A stretch of 64,000 bases of DNA from Aquirufa rosea (GCF_004118285.1 NZ_SDHY01000003.1:310001-374000), one strand, 5' to 3'; shown: positions 44,601 through 53,586, numbered from the stretch's first letter. Made by a program: numbers and translations. Notes: a model not told the origin generated them from the letters alone.

Positions 44601-44816
44601 ATTGTTTACTCTTTACCTAGTTCGGTTGTACGTAAATTAGGAGGTGTTAAAGGAGTTGATTTGTCAATTTTCGGTAGAAACTTGTGGATCATCCAAAAAT
44701 ATGTTCCTTATGCTGATCCTGAAGAAAACCTTTCAGCAGGTAATATTCAAGGAAATCAATCAGGGGCTTATCCAACTACTCGTTCGATTGGATTTAACAT
44801 CAAATTATTATTCTAA
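41610..44816 (+). CDS. SusC/RagA-family TonB-linked outer membrane protein (pair 1)
   Basis: Protein of 1068 residues. Signal peptide MKKLLLVMALVATAFSTLLAQ, carboxypeptidase-like domain at about 23-100 (VTGKVTASEDGAALPGVSVS), the SusC box (ELSEVVVTALG), a plug with GDELTRVRSGNAFSALSGKVAGLQI (cut) and the SusC motif ATALYGSRASNGVIMITTKK (about 228-247). A 22-strand barrel follows. It forms a transporter with the SusD-like lid protein encoded 21 bases downstream. The genes use GCT, GGT, CGT and ACT heavily, as highly expressed genes do. The substrate is unknown; no polysaccharide enzymes flank the pair. Confidence 0.95.
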   Translation: MKKLLLVMALVATAFSTLLAQSRVVTGKVTASEDGAALPGVSVSLKGTSRGVTTAADGSYKISVDNGAALQFSFVGYKAQTINVGSQSTINVVLAADAAELSEVVVTALGLTRTKNSLPYAAQQVKGDELTRVRSGNAFSALSGKVAGLQIIQGNAIGGSTNVVIRGNKSLTGNNQALFVVDGVPVDNSVKNTSNQQTGRGGYDYGNAAADINPDDIESMTVLKGAAATALYGSRASNGVIMITTKKAKKGLGLTVNAGLTVGTIDKSTFATYQNQYGAGYSDPYQKDGFLYFDANGDGTKDLVINTAEDASYGTKFNPSLMVYHWDSFDPAGPNYLKAKPYVAAANTPVKFYETAISNNINVQLDGATDQGTFKLGFTRNDERGTLPNSSVIKNIMNLAGSYNISKKVTASAAANFSVIDGKGRYGSGYSGLNVNQNFRQWYQTNVDILEQKEAYFRNQQNVTWNWSDPSSAAGLKPIYTDNYYWTRYQNYQNDTRSRIFGNAMLNYKAADFLNFMGRVTIDTYNEFQEERIAVGSQGVPAYSRFDRTFQELNYDLMGNFDKEILSGLNMKALAGLNLRKSYVRSISAATNGGLIVPGLYSIANSRGTVSAPSENYNPREVFGVFGGLTFTYKDFLTLDGTIRQDKSSTLPVANNAYLYYAGSASWLFSHHIEDLPWLTSGKLRLNYATVGNDAPWGSIKNVYDKPDPFGSTILFSAPSTQNNPFLKPEQTQSKEIGLEMAFLQNRLGFDFTYYHTNTLDQILPASVSSATGFSSTFVNAGNIENKGFEVSLYATPIKTPDFSWNVNVNWTKNNSLVLSLYNDSKNLQLATFQGGVSLNATVGQPYGILQGKTWKTLNGQKLVKANGRYDITSTTTNNIGNVNPDWIGGINNSFKYKNVTLNFLIDMKRGGSVFSLDQYYGQATGVYPESVVLNDKGNPSRSPIAEGGGVIMPGVLADGSVNTIRVENDYGTFGYAQNPAAAFVYDASYIKLREANIVYSLPSSVVRKLGGVKGVDLSIFGRNLWIIQKYVPYADPEENLSAGNIQGNQSGAYPTTRSIGFNIKLLF

Positions 44817-44837
44817 TTATCCTAAAATTTGATAAAG

Positions 44838-46268
44838 ATGAAAAAAATATTTTTAGTTTTTGTACCACTTTTGCTCCTTGCATCGGCTTGTACAGAAGAT
44901 ATTTCTCAACTGAACGTTGAGACTAAAAGGCCAGCAGCAGTACCTGCTCCTACCTTATTTTCAAATGCGATAAAGACAATTTCCGGATCTTTAGCATCTG
45001 CTAGTGTTAATACGAATGTATTCCGTTTTACGGTTAGCCATTGGGCTATGTCTACTTATCAAGATGAAGCTCAGTATGATTTTGCAACACGTAACATCCC
45101 TCAAGGATGGTGGACAACCATGTACCGTGACGTAATTGCGGATTTACGTGAGTCTGCTAAATTGATCAATGCTGATGCTTCTTTGAGCGCAGGAGAAAAA
45201 GCGAATAAATTAGCTATTCTAGATGTGATGGAGGTTTATACTTACAGTATTTTAGTGAATACTTTTGGTAATATTCCATACTCTGAGTCCTTGAATCCAG
45301 CTATCTTATTTCCTAAATACGATGATGCTAAAACTGTGTCTACCGATTTAATCAATCGTTTGAATGCAGATATCTCTAAAATGAATGCTTCTGCTGCAGG
45401 TTTTGCTTCTGCTGAAGATTTAATTTACAAAGGATCTGTTTCTAAGTGGATTAAGTTTGCTAACACCCTTCGTATGAAATTGGGAATGATCCAAGCTGAT
45501 GTAGACGCTACTTTAGCCAAGACAGCTGTTGAATCTTCCGATGCAAATGCAATCTCTTCTGCTGCTGACAATGGTTTGTTTACCTACATGGCCGCTTCTC
45601 CTAACCAAAATCCATTATATGTGGATATCGTGCTAGGTGGTCGTTCTGACTATATCGCTGCGAAAGATTTAATGGATAAGTTAATTGGCTGGAATGATCC
45701 ACGTAAAAGTGCTTACTTTACTCCTAACAATGCTGGTGTTTACGCTGGTGGTATTGTTGGAAAAGGAAATACTTACGTAGACTTCTCTCGTGCAGGTACT
45801 AAAGTTATCGATGCTTCGGCTCCATATGTTTTGGCTGATTATGTAGAGACTGAGTTTTTACGTGCTGAAGCTAAAGAAAGAGGATTTAATGTAGCAGGTA
45901 CTGCTGAGTCTCACTACAACAATGCGATTCGTGCTTCTATCATTTACTGGGGTGGTACAGCTGCTGATGCTGATGCTTATTTAGCTCAAGCTGACGTTGC
46001 TTATTCCACTGCTGCTGGAGATTGGAAACAAAAAATCGGTACTCAGAAGTGGATTGCTTTATATAACAGACCTTATGAAGGATGGGTAGAAATTCGTCGC
46101 TTAGACCAACCTAAGATTTCAACTCCAGTAGGAGCTAAGTCTGGTTTCCCTACTCGTTTAACTTATGCTGCAAATGAGCAAACTTTAAATGGAACTAACT
46201 ACACTGCTGCAGCTTCTGCGATTGGTGGTGATGTGGTAACAACTAAATTATACTGGGATAAATTCTAG
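44838..46268 (+). CDS. SusD/RagB-like outer membrane lipoprotein (pair 1)
   Basis: Lipoprotein of 476 residues; the signal MKKIFLVFVPLLLLASAC ends in a lipobox Cys. It belongs to the SusD-like group with TPR-type helices (ISKMNASAAGFASAEDLIYKGSVSKWIKFANTL, key part SVSKWIKFANTLRMKLG) and a C-terminal YEGWVEIRRLDQPK motif. It caps the SusC barrel and captures ligand. Start ATG at 44838; a TTG at 44829 is also in frame but less likely. A clear terminator follows the pair. Confidence 0.93.
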   Translation: MKKIFLVFVPLLLLASACTEDISQLNVETKRPAAVPAPTLFSNAIKTISGSLASASVNTNVFRFTVSHWAMSTYQDEAQYDFATRNIPQGWWTTMYRDVIADLRESAKLINADASLSAGEKANKLAILDVMEVYTYSILVNTFGNIPYSESLNPAILFPKYDDAKTVSTDLINRLNADISKMNASAAGFASAEDLIYKGSVSKWIKFANTLRMKLGMIQADVDATLAKTAVESSDANAISSAADNGLFTYMAASPNQNPLYVDIVLGGRSDYIAAKDLMDKLIGWNDPRKSAYFTPNNAGVYAGGIVGKGNTYVDFSRAGTKVIDASAPYVLADYVETEFLRAEAKERGFNVAGTAESHYNNAIRASIIYWGGTAADADAYLAQADVAYSTAAGDWKQKIGTQKWIALYNRPYEGWVEIRRLDQPKISTPVGAKSGFPTRLTYAANEQTLNGTNYTAAASAIGGDVVTTKLYWDKF

Positions 46269-46303
46269 TTATTTTTAGTATAAAGTTTATTTACATATTT
46301 TGA

Positions 46304-46340
46304 AAAAATGGGGCCTCTTTTGGGGCCCCATTTTTATTTT
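46304..46340 (+). terminator. Rho-independent terminator after SusCD pair 1
   Basis: Twelve-bp stem AAAAATGGGGCC (46304-46315) and GGCCCCATTTTT (46324-46335) with an 8-base loop and a T-rich tail. It separates the first SusC/SusD pair from the second. Confidence 0.88.
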
Positions 46341-46377
46341 TAATCAAATGAAAACAATTTTTTAACAATTTGGTTAA

Positions 46378-46385
46378 TAAATTTG
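46378..46385 (+). promoter_or_regulatory. Candidate -7 element for SusCD pair 2
   Basis: TAAATTTG matches TAnnTTTG and lies 64 bases before the ATG at 46450, just after the preceding terminator. It indicates that the second pair has its own promoter. Confidence 0.5.
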
Positions 46386-46449
46386 TATGGGGTATTCGTG
46401 CATTTATGTATGTTATCTCAACTTATTTCTCATAATCAAACTAAATAAA

Positions 46450-49400
46450 ATGAAAAAACTATTACTCCTCGGGGTATTGATGGTGGCTTCATGTGCCCCA
46501 TTAATAGCTCAAATGAAACAGGTTACAGGGAAGGTGACCTCATCAGATGATGGAAGTGCCTTGCCAGGTGTCAGTGTAAGCGCAAAAGGTTCAGCGCGTG
46601 GAACCACAACCTCTGCAGATGGTTCATACAGTATTCAGGTGGCAGACGGTGCCTCCTTGGTATTTAGTTTTGTGGGTTATACCAGCCAAACCCTTCCTGT
46701 TGGAAATCGCTCTGTCATCAATGTTCAGTTAGCATCTGATAACAAACAGTTAAGTGAAGTTGTGGTTGTAGGTTACGGTACCAAAAAACGCACAGAGTTT
46801 ACTGGTTCAGCTTCTACCATTAAAGCAGCAACCATTGCTGAAAGACCAGTTCAAAGCTTTTCACAAGGTTTGACTGGACAAGCGGCTGGGGTAAACATCA
46901 CTCAACCTAATGGACTTTTGAATAACCCTCCAGTTATTCGTGTGCGTGGTTTGAGTTCATTGTCCCTTAGCTCTTTCCCTTTGGTAGTGATTGATGGTAT
47001 ACCTATCAGTACAGATAACGTTTCTGCCAACTCAACTACCAACAACCCATTAGCCGATATTAACCCTTCTGACATTGAGTCTATCGACGTGTTAAAAGAT
47101 GCGGCTTCAGCAGCTATTTATGGTTCTAGAGCAGGTGCCGGTGTTTTATTGATTACTACTAAGCGTGGTAAATCAGGTAAGGCTAAAGTATCCATTGACT
47201 CTTGGGCAGGAGTAAGTCAGGCAGTTCGCTTACCAGATGTGTTGAATGCTCAGCAATACATGGATCACAAAAACATGGCGATTGCCAATGCTCTTTTGTT
47301 AAATCCTAATGCAGTAACATCTACTCAGCGTAACTCTGAGAACAAATCATTTTTACCTAACTACAATCCTGATGGAAGTTTAATTGATACCGACTGGTAC
47401 AAAGAGGTTTATCAGACAGCAGTGTCTCAAAACCACAACATGACTATCACTGGTGGAAACGATAAGACTAGCTATTATTTTTCTGGGGGCTATTCTGACC
47501 AAGATGGTTTCTTGAGAAATAACACTTTCCAACGTCGTTCAGGTCGTTTTAATTTAGATCATCAAGCGACCAAATGGTTGAAATTAACTACCAATATCAA
47601 CTATTCTAACACCTTCAACAGAGCCCCTATGTCAGGTTCTAATGCTGGTGGTGCTTTTAATACATCAGGTTTGGGTCGTATTGCAGTAGCGCAAGTGCCT
47701 AACTTGCCAGCATATTTACCAGATGGTTCATACAACTTAGAAAACAATACGGTTGGCCGTATGAATAACTTATTACCAGCTCAGTTCCCTAACCCAGCGG
47801 TAGTTCGTGATTTGGATAAGATTACTTCTGAGAATACTCGTTTGATTGCCAATTTAGGTGCTGAAATTCGTATTTTGGAAGGTTTAACTGCTAAAACTTC
47901 CTATTCATGGGATCGTAGAAATACGGAAAATATCCGTTTCTTTAACCCTTTCAATGGTGATGGTTGGTCAACATCTGGAGATGCTTATAACAACACAGCT
48001 CGTTCGGACAACTGGAACTGGATCAATACCTTACAGTATAATCTAACTTTAGCAGAGAAGCATAATTTTTCAGCGATTGTAGGTTCTGACGTTCAAAAGA
48101 CTCGCGTATTAAACTGGGGTGCTCAGCGTCAAACATTAGCCGATTTCTTCTTTACTGATTTCCAAGGAAACTTTGGTACTAACTTGGCGGCTGGTAATGG
48201 AATATATCAAGTATCCTACGAGGCATACTTCGCTAACTTGAGTTATAACTTCAAAGGAAAATACTTTGTAAGTGGTAACATCCGTCGCGATGGTAACTCG
48301 GCTTTATCGACAGAAAACCGTTGGGGTGATTTCGGTGGAGTATCCTTGGGTTGGACTGTGTCTGAAGAAGAATTCTTCAAAAACATGGATCTAGGAAATA
48401 CTATTTCATCTTTCCGTTTGAAAGCTAGTTATGGTAAAGTGGGTAACGGTAACGTTCCAAATGCTTATGGTTCTTACTCTACATTTGGATCAGGATTGTA
48501 CGGAGCTGTTCCGACTTTATCCTTTAACCAAGCGGGTAATAAGGATTTGAAATGGGAAACTTCTGCTCAAACTAACGTAGGTTTAGACCTAAGTTTCTTA
48601 AATGATCGCATCACTTTAGAGGCAAACTATTATTACAAGGATATCAACAACTTGATTTTGAACGTGCCGCAAGCACCTTCTAAAGGTATCCCAGGAAACT
48701 CTATTTTGGCGAACGTGGGTGCGATGTACAATAAAGGATTTGAGATTGCTTTAACAGCTACTCCAATCAATACAGGTAAATTTAGCTGGAATACCAACCT
48801 GAACTTTGCTACCAATGAAAACATGGTGACTTCCTTGGTGGATGCTAATACCCCAATTTTGACGAATACTTCTGGTTTAGAGGCAACTTCTATCACTAAA
48901 GTAGGCTATTCAGCCGCTCAAATTTACGGTGTAAAAACAGGAGGAGTTAACCCAGCTAACGGCCGCAGAATTTTCATCAAGAGAGATGGTACTAAAGTAC
49001 AGTATTTACACCTAGGAGGTGCTAATGCTTGGACTACTTTAGATGGTAAACCTACTACTTCTCCATCTTCAGAGCAGCAAATTTTGGGAAATACACTTCC
49101 AACGTTTTATGGTGGATTTAACAATACGTTCAAGTATGCAGGATTTGACTTAGGTCTAAACTTTACATTCTCTGGAGGAAACTATATCTATAACGGATCT
49201 CAAGCAGGTTTACGTGATCAGCGTGTTTGGAATAATTCGGTAGAAGTCTTGACTTCTTGGAAAAAAGAAGGTGATATCACGGAGATTCCAAGAGCTGTTT
49301 ACGGAGATAACGTATCCAATGGTTCATCGTTCTTGATTGATGCCAATATTCAAAAAGGTGATTTCTTGCGTTTACAAACAGCTACCTTGGGATATAAAAT

Positions 49401-49599
49401 TCCAGCTGATTTAAGTCGCTTAGGAATTTCAAGTTTACGTGTATATGCTCAAGGAACTAACTTGTTCTTGTTGACGCCTTACAAAGGTGTTGACCCTGAA
49501 ATCTCTTCCAATGGAGATTCTAACTTAGCTTCCGGTATCGAGAGAAACTCCATCCCTCAAGCAAGAGCATTCACTTTTGGTATTAACATCGGTTTATAA
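46450..49599 (+). CDS. SusC/RagA-family TonB-linked outer membrane protein (pair 2)
   Basis: Protein of 1049 residues. Signal peptide MKKLLLLGVLMVASCAPLIAQ, a carboxypeptidase-like domain (VTGKVTSSDDGSALPGVSVS), the SusC box LSEVVVVGYGTKKRTEFTGS and the plug motif AASAAIYGSRAGAGVLLITT. The first 100 residues closely resemble those of pair 1 while the plug and barrel differ widely. A longer frame from 46387 would start at or before the expected transcription start, so 46450 was chosen. The codon pattern is that of a strongly expressed gene. Ligand unknown. Confidence 0.95.
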   Translation: MKKLLLLGVLMVASCAPLIAQMKQVTGKVTSSDDGSALPGVSVSAKGSARGTTTSADGSYSIQVADGASLVFSFVGYTSQTLPVGNRSVINVQLASDNKQLSEVVVVGYGTKKRTEFTGSASTIKAATIAERPVQSFSQGLTGQAAGVNITQPNGLLNNPPVIRVRGLSSLSLSSFPLVVIDGIPISTDNVSANSTTNNPLADINPSDIESIDVLKDAASAAIYGSRAGAGVLLITTKRGKSGKAKVSIDSWAGVSQAVRLPDVLNAQQYMDHKNMAIANALLLNPNAVTSTQRNSENKSFLPNYNPDGSLIDTDWYKEVYQTAVSQNHNMTITGGNDKTSYYFSGGYSDQDGFLRNNTFQRRSGRFNLDHQATKWLKLTTNINYSNTFNRAPMSGSNAGGAFNTSGLGRIAVAQVPNLPAYLPDGSYNLENNTVGRMNNLLPAQFPNPAVVRDLDKITSENTRLIANLGAEIRILEGLTAKTSYSWDRRNTENIRFFNPFNGDGWSTSGDAYNNTARSDNWNWINTLQYNLTLAEKHNFSAIVGSDVQKTRVLNWGAQRQTLADFFFTDFQGNFGTNLAAGNGIYQVSYEAYFANLSYNFKGKYFVSGNIRRDGNSALSTENRWGDFGGVSLGWTVSEEEFFKNMDLGNTISSFRLKASYGKVGNGNVPNAYGSYSTFGSGLYGAVPTLSFNQAGNKDLKWETSAQTNVGLDLSFLNDRITLEANYYYKDINNLILNVPQAPSKGIPGNSILANVGAMYNKGFEIALTATPINTGKFSWNTNLNFATNENMVTSLVDANTPILTNTSGLEATSITKVGYSAAQIYGVKTGGVNPANGRRIFIKRDGTKVQYLHLGGANAWTTLDGKPTTSPSSEQQILGNTLPTFYGGFNNTFKYAGFDLGLNFTFSGGNYIYNGSQAGLRDQRVWNNSVEVLTSWKKEGDITEIPRAVYGDNVSNGSSFLIDANIQKGDFLRLQTATLGYKIPADLSRLGISSLRVYAQGTNLFLLTPYKGVDPEISSNGDSNLASGIERNSIPQARAFTFGINIGL

Positions 49600-49617
49600 T
49601 TTTAACGTATAGATAAA

Positions 49618-51063
49618 ATGAAATTATTCACAAATAAAATAGGATATTTGACTATAGCTTTTGCTATGACGGTATCCTCCTGCAGCAAGGATTTTCTTAA
49701 TGCAGTTCCTGAACTAGACCTGTCTGATGCGACAGTATTTAGTACACCTGCTCGTGTGCTTTCTCAAGTAAATGGTTTGTATGGCTCCGCGAAGAGTGGT
49801 AGCTTATTCGGTGGTCGTTATTTAATTTATAACGATATCCGTGGAGAGGAATTTGTTAACCGTACGACTAACTCGGTAACAGGTTATTCTACTTATCAAG
49901 GAAACCAAGATCCTTCTGACACGTATTTAGCTGGTTTCTGGATTCAAGGTTATTTGACTATCAACCGTGCTAACTTATTCCTAGAAGGTTTAACAGCTAA
50001 TCCAAATGCAGTTTCTTCTACTTTGGCGGCTAATTACCGCGGGGAGGCTAAGTTTATTCGTGCCTTGACTTATTTTTCTTTGGTACAATTCTTTGCTAAG
50101 CCATATATCTTAGACAAAGGAGCATCTCCGGGATTGCCATTGCGTTTGAAAGGAGAAACTTCTTCTTCTAACAATAATTTGGCAAGAAGTACAGTAGCTC
50201 AAGTATATGATCAAATTTTAAAGGATTTGAATGAAGCTGAAACTGAACTTCCAGATAGTTATTCAACCGCTTTGTTAAACACAACACGTGCACACAAGAA
50301 TACGGCTATCGCCTTGAAAACTCGTGTATTGTTAGCTAAGGGAGATTATGCTGGAGTTATCACTGAGGCAAATAAAATTGTTTCAGCCGCAGCTCCGTTT
50401 AGATCAACCACTCGTGTAGCACATGCTTTACAGGCAGATGTTTCTGCTGTGTTTAAGGCACCTTACACCACTACTGAGTCTATTTTCTCATTCCCTATGG
50501 ATGCAACTAATGCTCCAGGTACTCAAAACCAGTTGGGATATTATTTCAATGCTGGTAACGTAGAATACTATTTGAATACAGGTTCCACGGGTATTTACAG
50601 CCATCCGCAGTTTGCTGCCACCGATGACCGTAAGACTAAGTTGACAGTAGCTACTACGGCTATTGCCAGATTCCCATCTTCAACTAAATTCAGTGGAGTA
50701 TCTCCATACATCGATTTCGTGCCAAACATCCGTTATGCTGAGGTTTTATTGAACCTAGCAGAAGCTGAGGCAGAAGCGGGTAACTTGAATCGTGCAATCA
50801 GTATCTTAAATGCTGTTCACAAGCGCTCAGATGCTACTTATGAGTTTACTGGATTAGATACCAAAGCTAATGTAGTTAGAGCTATCTTGACGGAGCGTCG
50901 TATTGAGTTTTTAGCGGAAGGTTTCCGTGCTAATGACGTATTACGTAGAGGTGAGCCATTAAATTCTTTTGGAGCTGGTACTTTAATTCAACCATCAGAT
51001 CCAAGATACATTTATGGTATTCCATTAGTGGAGACTCAAACTAACCCAGGTATCGGTAATTAG
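49618..51063 (+). CDS. SusD/RagB-family outer membrane lipoprotein (pair 2)
   Basis: Lipoprotein of 481 residues; signal MKLFTNKIGYLTIAFAMTVSSC with lipobox Cys. It shows SusD features: DFLNAVPELDLSDATVFSTP (the DxxP-type N-terminus), EAKFIRALTYFSLVQFFAKPY, LARSTVAQVYDQILKDLNEAE and NIRYAEVLLNLAEAEAEAGN, then ILTERRIEFLAEGFRANDVLRRG. This is the classical SusD family (type RagB), unlike the divergent SusD of pair 1. It starts 18 bases after its SusC and is followed by a strong terminator. Confidence 0.95.
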   Translation: MKLFTNKIGYLTIAFAMTVSSCSKDFLNAVPELDLSDATVFSTPARVLSQVNGLYGSAKSGSLFGGRYLIYNDIRGEEFVNRTTNSVTGYSTYQGNQDPSDTYLAGFWIQGYLTINRANLFLEGLTANPNAVSSTLAANYRGEAKFIRALTYFSLVQFFAKPYILDKGASPGLPLRLKGETSSSNNNLARSTVAQVYDQILKDLNEAETELPDSYSTALLNTTRAHKNTAIALKTRVLLAKGDYAGVITEANKIVSAAAPFRSTTRVAHALQADVSAVFKAPYTTTESIFSFPMDATNAPGTQNQLGYYFNAGNVEYYLNTGSTGIYSHPQFAATDDRKTKLTVATTAIARFPSSTKFSGVSPYIDFVPNIRYAEVLLNLAEAEAEAGNLNRAISILNAVHKRSDATYEFTGLDTKANVVRAILTERRIEFLAEGFRANDVLRRGEPLNSFGAGTLIQPSDPRYIYGIPLVETQTNPGIGN

Positions 51064-51078
51064 TAGAGTTTAATTCCC

Positions 51079-51113
51079 AAAAAAAAGGCTTGCCATCGGC
51101 AAGCCTTTTTTTT
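51079..51113 (+). terminator. Rho-independent terminator after SusCD pair 2
   Basis: GGCTTGCC (51087-51094) and GGCAAGCC (51098-51105) around ATC, extended by A8 on the left and T8 on the right. It is a textbook terminator ending the second pair. Confidence 0.92.
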
Positions 51114-51167
51114 CTAAATTTATTAGATATTGATTAAATAAACCGTTAAACCACTAATAATATACCT

Positions 51168-51296
51168 ATGGATTTAGTCCAATTTTCATTTTTGCAATTA
51201 GTATGGCAAATTTTCAATATAATTATTGTCTTAGCTATTTTAAGTTTGATTTATTTTAAGCTAAAATTCTTTTTTAAGAAAAGAAAGGAGGAGTGA
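51168..51296 (+). CDS. Possible small single-helix membrane protein (42 residues)
   Basis: ATG at 51168 and TGA at 51294-51296. The product starts MDLVQFSFLQLVWQ, has one hydrophobic helix (IFNIIIVLAILSLIYF) and ends in a basic tail (KLKFFFKKRKEE). The positive-inside C-terminus suits a bitopic membrane peptide. It lies alone in the 440-base gap between the SusCD operon and the M13 peptidase gene, after the terminator, so it would need its own promoter; none was recognised. No family recognised, and chance cannot be excluded. The bases from about 51297 to 51437 hold nothing recognisable. Confidence 0.5.
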   Translation: MDLVQFSFLQLVWQIFNIIIVLAILSLIYFKLKFFFKKRKEE

Positions 51297-51437
51297 ATTA
51301 TTACATCAGTCCACTGAACTTTGTAAAATTGGATTAAAATACAATGGAGTAAATTATTCTGCTAGAGATAATTTCTTGAATGAATAATCTTACAATTACA
51401 TTGAACTGCTATTAATTGAGAAACTCTTTAAAAAGGT

Positions 51438-51478
51438 ACATGCTCATCCAATAGTTAGCAACTATCAAATGAGCATGT
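51438..51478 (-). terminator. Two-part hairpin after the M13 peptidase gene
   Basis: ACATGCTCAT (51438-51447) pairs with ATGAGCATGT (51469-51478). Inside it ATAGTT (51451-51456) pairs with AACTAT (51460-51465) around a 3-base loop. On the minus strand the stem is followed by ACCTTTTTAAAG, so it may end the peptidase transcript 27 bases after its stop. The symmetric internal loop is unusual for a plain terminator. Confidence 0.55.
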
Positions 51479-51505
51479 AAAATTAGGGTAAGGTATTTTA
51501 TTAAA

Positions 51506-53539
51506 TTACCAAATCTTAATTCGGTCCTCTGGTTTCTTATACAGTTTGTCGCCAGGCTTAACATTAAATGCTTCATACCAAGCGTCCATATTTACTGGTG
51601 CACCAATGGTACGGAATTCATTCGGTGAATGTGGGTCAGTAATAATTAACTGAGCTGCTGTTTCTGGTAAAGTAGAACCGCGCCACACCTGAGCCCAAGA
51701 CAGGAAGAATCGTTGATCAGGAGTAAAGCCATCAATTTTCTTTTTGGATTGTCCTTGCTTGGTCATTTTAAATGCTTCATAAGCCATGTTCAGACCTCCC
51801 AGATCTCCAATGTTTTCTCCCATGGTTAATTTACCATTTACTCGAATGGTATCTAAAATTTTATAGCCGTCAAACTGGGCACCCAATAAAGCTGTTTTGG
51901 CTTTGAATTTATTCAAGTCCTCATCGGTCCACCAATTTCTCAAAGTACCATCTTTATCGTACTTACTCCCAGAGTCATCGAATCCATGTGACATTTCATG
52001 TCCAATCACAGCTCCAATTCCACCATAATTAATAGCATCATCTGCCTTAGGATCAAAAAATGGGAATTGTAAAATTCCTGCTGGGAACACAATTTCATTC
52101 ATTACCGGGCTGTAATACGCATTCACCGTAGGAGGGGTCATTCCCCAGCGGTTACGATCTACTTTCTTGCCTACTTGACTCACATTCTCTTTGAATCCCC
52201 AAGCACCTGCATTACGAATATTTTGAAAGTATTGATCACCTGAAATTTCTAATCCTTCATAAGTTCTCCACACATCCGGATAACCTACTTTAGGACGGAA
52301 AGCATGCAGCTTGTCCATGGCCTTCTTCTTGGTGGCTTCGCTCATCCAGTCTAGTTTTTGAATTCGTATCTCAAAGGCCTTTCTAAGGTTTTCAATCAAT
52401 TCATTCATTCTTTCTTTCGCCTCAGGCTTGAAATACTTTCTCACATATAATTGGCCTAATAATTCACCAATGGTTCCATCAGTTAAGCTGGCCATACGTT
52501 GCCATCGAGGAGTTTGGACTTTTTGACCACTTAATAGCTGATTGAAACTAAAGCTAGCTTTCACAAATGGGCTGCTCAAATGAGTAGCAGATCCCTTTAA
52601 AATGTTCCATTGTAGGTAGGATTTCCATTCAGGAATTGAAGTTTCTTTTAATATTTGATTCACATCTTCAAAAAACTTAGGAGCGGATACCAAAATGGAA
52701 TCCTGCTTCGGAACGTTCATTTGTTGGAATAAAGTCGACCAATCGATTTCAGTCGTTTTCTGTTGGAATTCGTTCCATGCGAATTTGTTGTAGGTTTTAT
52801 AAGGATCACGCATTTCTACACGTGACATTTGAGCCTGAGCCAATTTCTTTTCTAAGGCAAATACCGTGGTAGCATGTGCGTTAGCTTGCTCAGAGCTGTT
52901 GCCAACTAATTCAAATAGGGTTTTGATGTAGTTCTTGTAGGCTTCTTGAATCTTGGTGCTTCTTGCGTCAGATTTTAAATAATAATCACGGTCAGGTAAG
53001 GTGGTTCCTCCTTGATATAATTGCGGCACCATTTTCTCTACATTTTTTCTGTCTTGACCCACACCAAAACTAAAAAGAGGTGAACCCATACCAGAAATTC
53101 TAAATTGAGCTAGTGCATCCAAAACCTCTTTTTTGCTAGAAATGGTATTTACTTTATCCAAATCAGGCTTGATAGGCGTATAGCCCATTTTCTCAATAGC
53201 CACGCTATCCATAGCAGCAGCGTAAAAATCGGCTACTCTTCTTTCAATACTTCCCACTGGATAGGATTTTTGATTGGCTCTAGCTTCTTCTAAAATATCC
53301 TTGACAGCTTGGATATTAAAATCTCTCAATTGATTGAAACTTCCCCAGCGGGTTTCTTTGGCGGGAATTGGATTATTCTTTACCCATGTTCCATTGGCGT
53401 ATTCGACGAAATCATCCCCCGCTTTTACTTTCAGGTTCATATTTGATTTGTCAATAAACTTTTTGGGGCTTTGGGCAGTTGTATTAGCTGGGGCAACAAA
53501 AAGACCAGCCAATACCAGGCATTGGTAAATTGCTTTCAT
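51506..53539 (-). CDS. pepO: M13 family metallopeptidase (neprilysin/PepO-like)
   Basis: Secreted or periplasmic zinc endopeptidase of 677 residues; signal MKAIYQCLVLAGLFVAPANTTAQ. The zinc site is AVIGHEMSHGFDDSGSKYD (HExxH) with the third ligand in MGENIGDLGGLNMAYEA (ExxxD), and the substrate motif VNAYYSP is present. NEP-type enzymes cleave short peptides. It is divergent from the S9 peptidase gene with a short 47-base spacer, and lies next to two SusC/SusD pairs; together these suggest peptide scavenging, which is inference. Confidence 0.95.
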   Translation of the reverse strand: MKAIYQCLVLAGLFVAPANTTAQSPKKFIDKSNMNLKVKAGDDFVEYANGTWVKNNPIPAKETRWGSFNQLRDFNIQAVKDILEEARANQKSYPVGSIERRVADFYAAAMDSVAIEKMGYTPIKPDLDKVNTISSKKEVLDALAQFRISGMGSPLFSFGVGQDRKNVEKMVPQLYQGGTTLPDRDYYLKSDARSTKIQEAYKNYIKTLFELVGNSSEQANAHATTVFALEKKLAQAQMSRVEMRDPYKTYNKFAWNEFQQKTTEIDWSTLFQQMNVPKQDSILVSAPKFFEDVNQILKETSIPEWKSYLQWNILKGSATHLSSPFVKASFSFNQLLSGQKVQTPRWQRMASLTDGTIGELLGQLYVRKYFKPEAKERMNELIENLRKAFEIRIQKLDWMSEATKKKAMDKLHAFRPKVGYPDVWRTYEGLEISGDQYFQNIRNAGAWGFKENVSQVGKKVDRNRWGMTPPTVNAYYSPVMNEIVFPAGILQFPFFDPKADDAINYGGIGAVIGHEMSHGFDDSGSKYDKDGTLRNWWTDEDLNKFKAKTALLGAQFDGYKILDTIRVNGKLTMGENIGDLGGLNMAYEAFKMTKQGQSKKKIDGFTPDQRFFLSWAQVWRGSTLPETAAQLIITDPHSPNEFRTIGAPVNMDAWYEAFNVKPGDKLYKKPEDRIKIW

Positions 53540-53586
53540 TTTCTTTAGTTTGTCGATTTATTACAATTATTTTAATTAACTCATCA

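Noticed and set aside
46387-46449. Longer start for the second SusC gene
   Set aside because: It would begin at the predicted transcription start and precede the true signal peptide beginning MKKLLLLG.
53530-53586. Longer start for the S9 peptidase gene
   Set aside because: It would overlap the divergent M13 gene and would place a non-signal sequence before a clear signal peptide at 53587.
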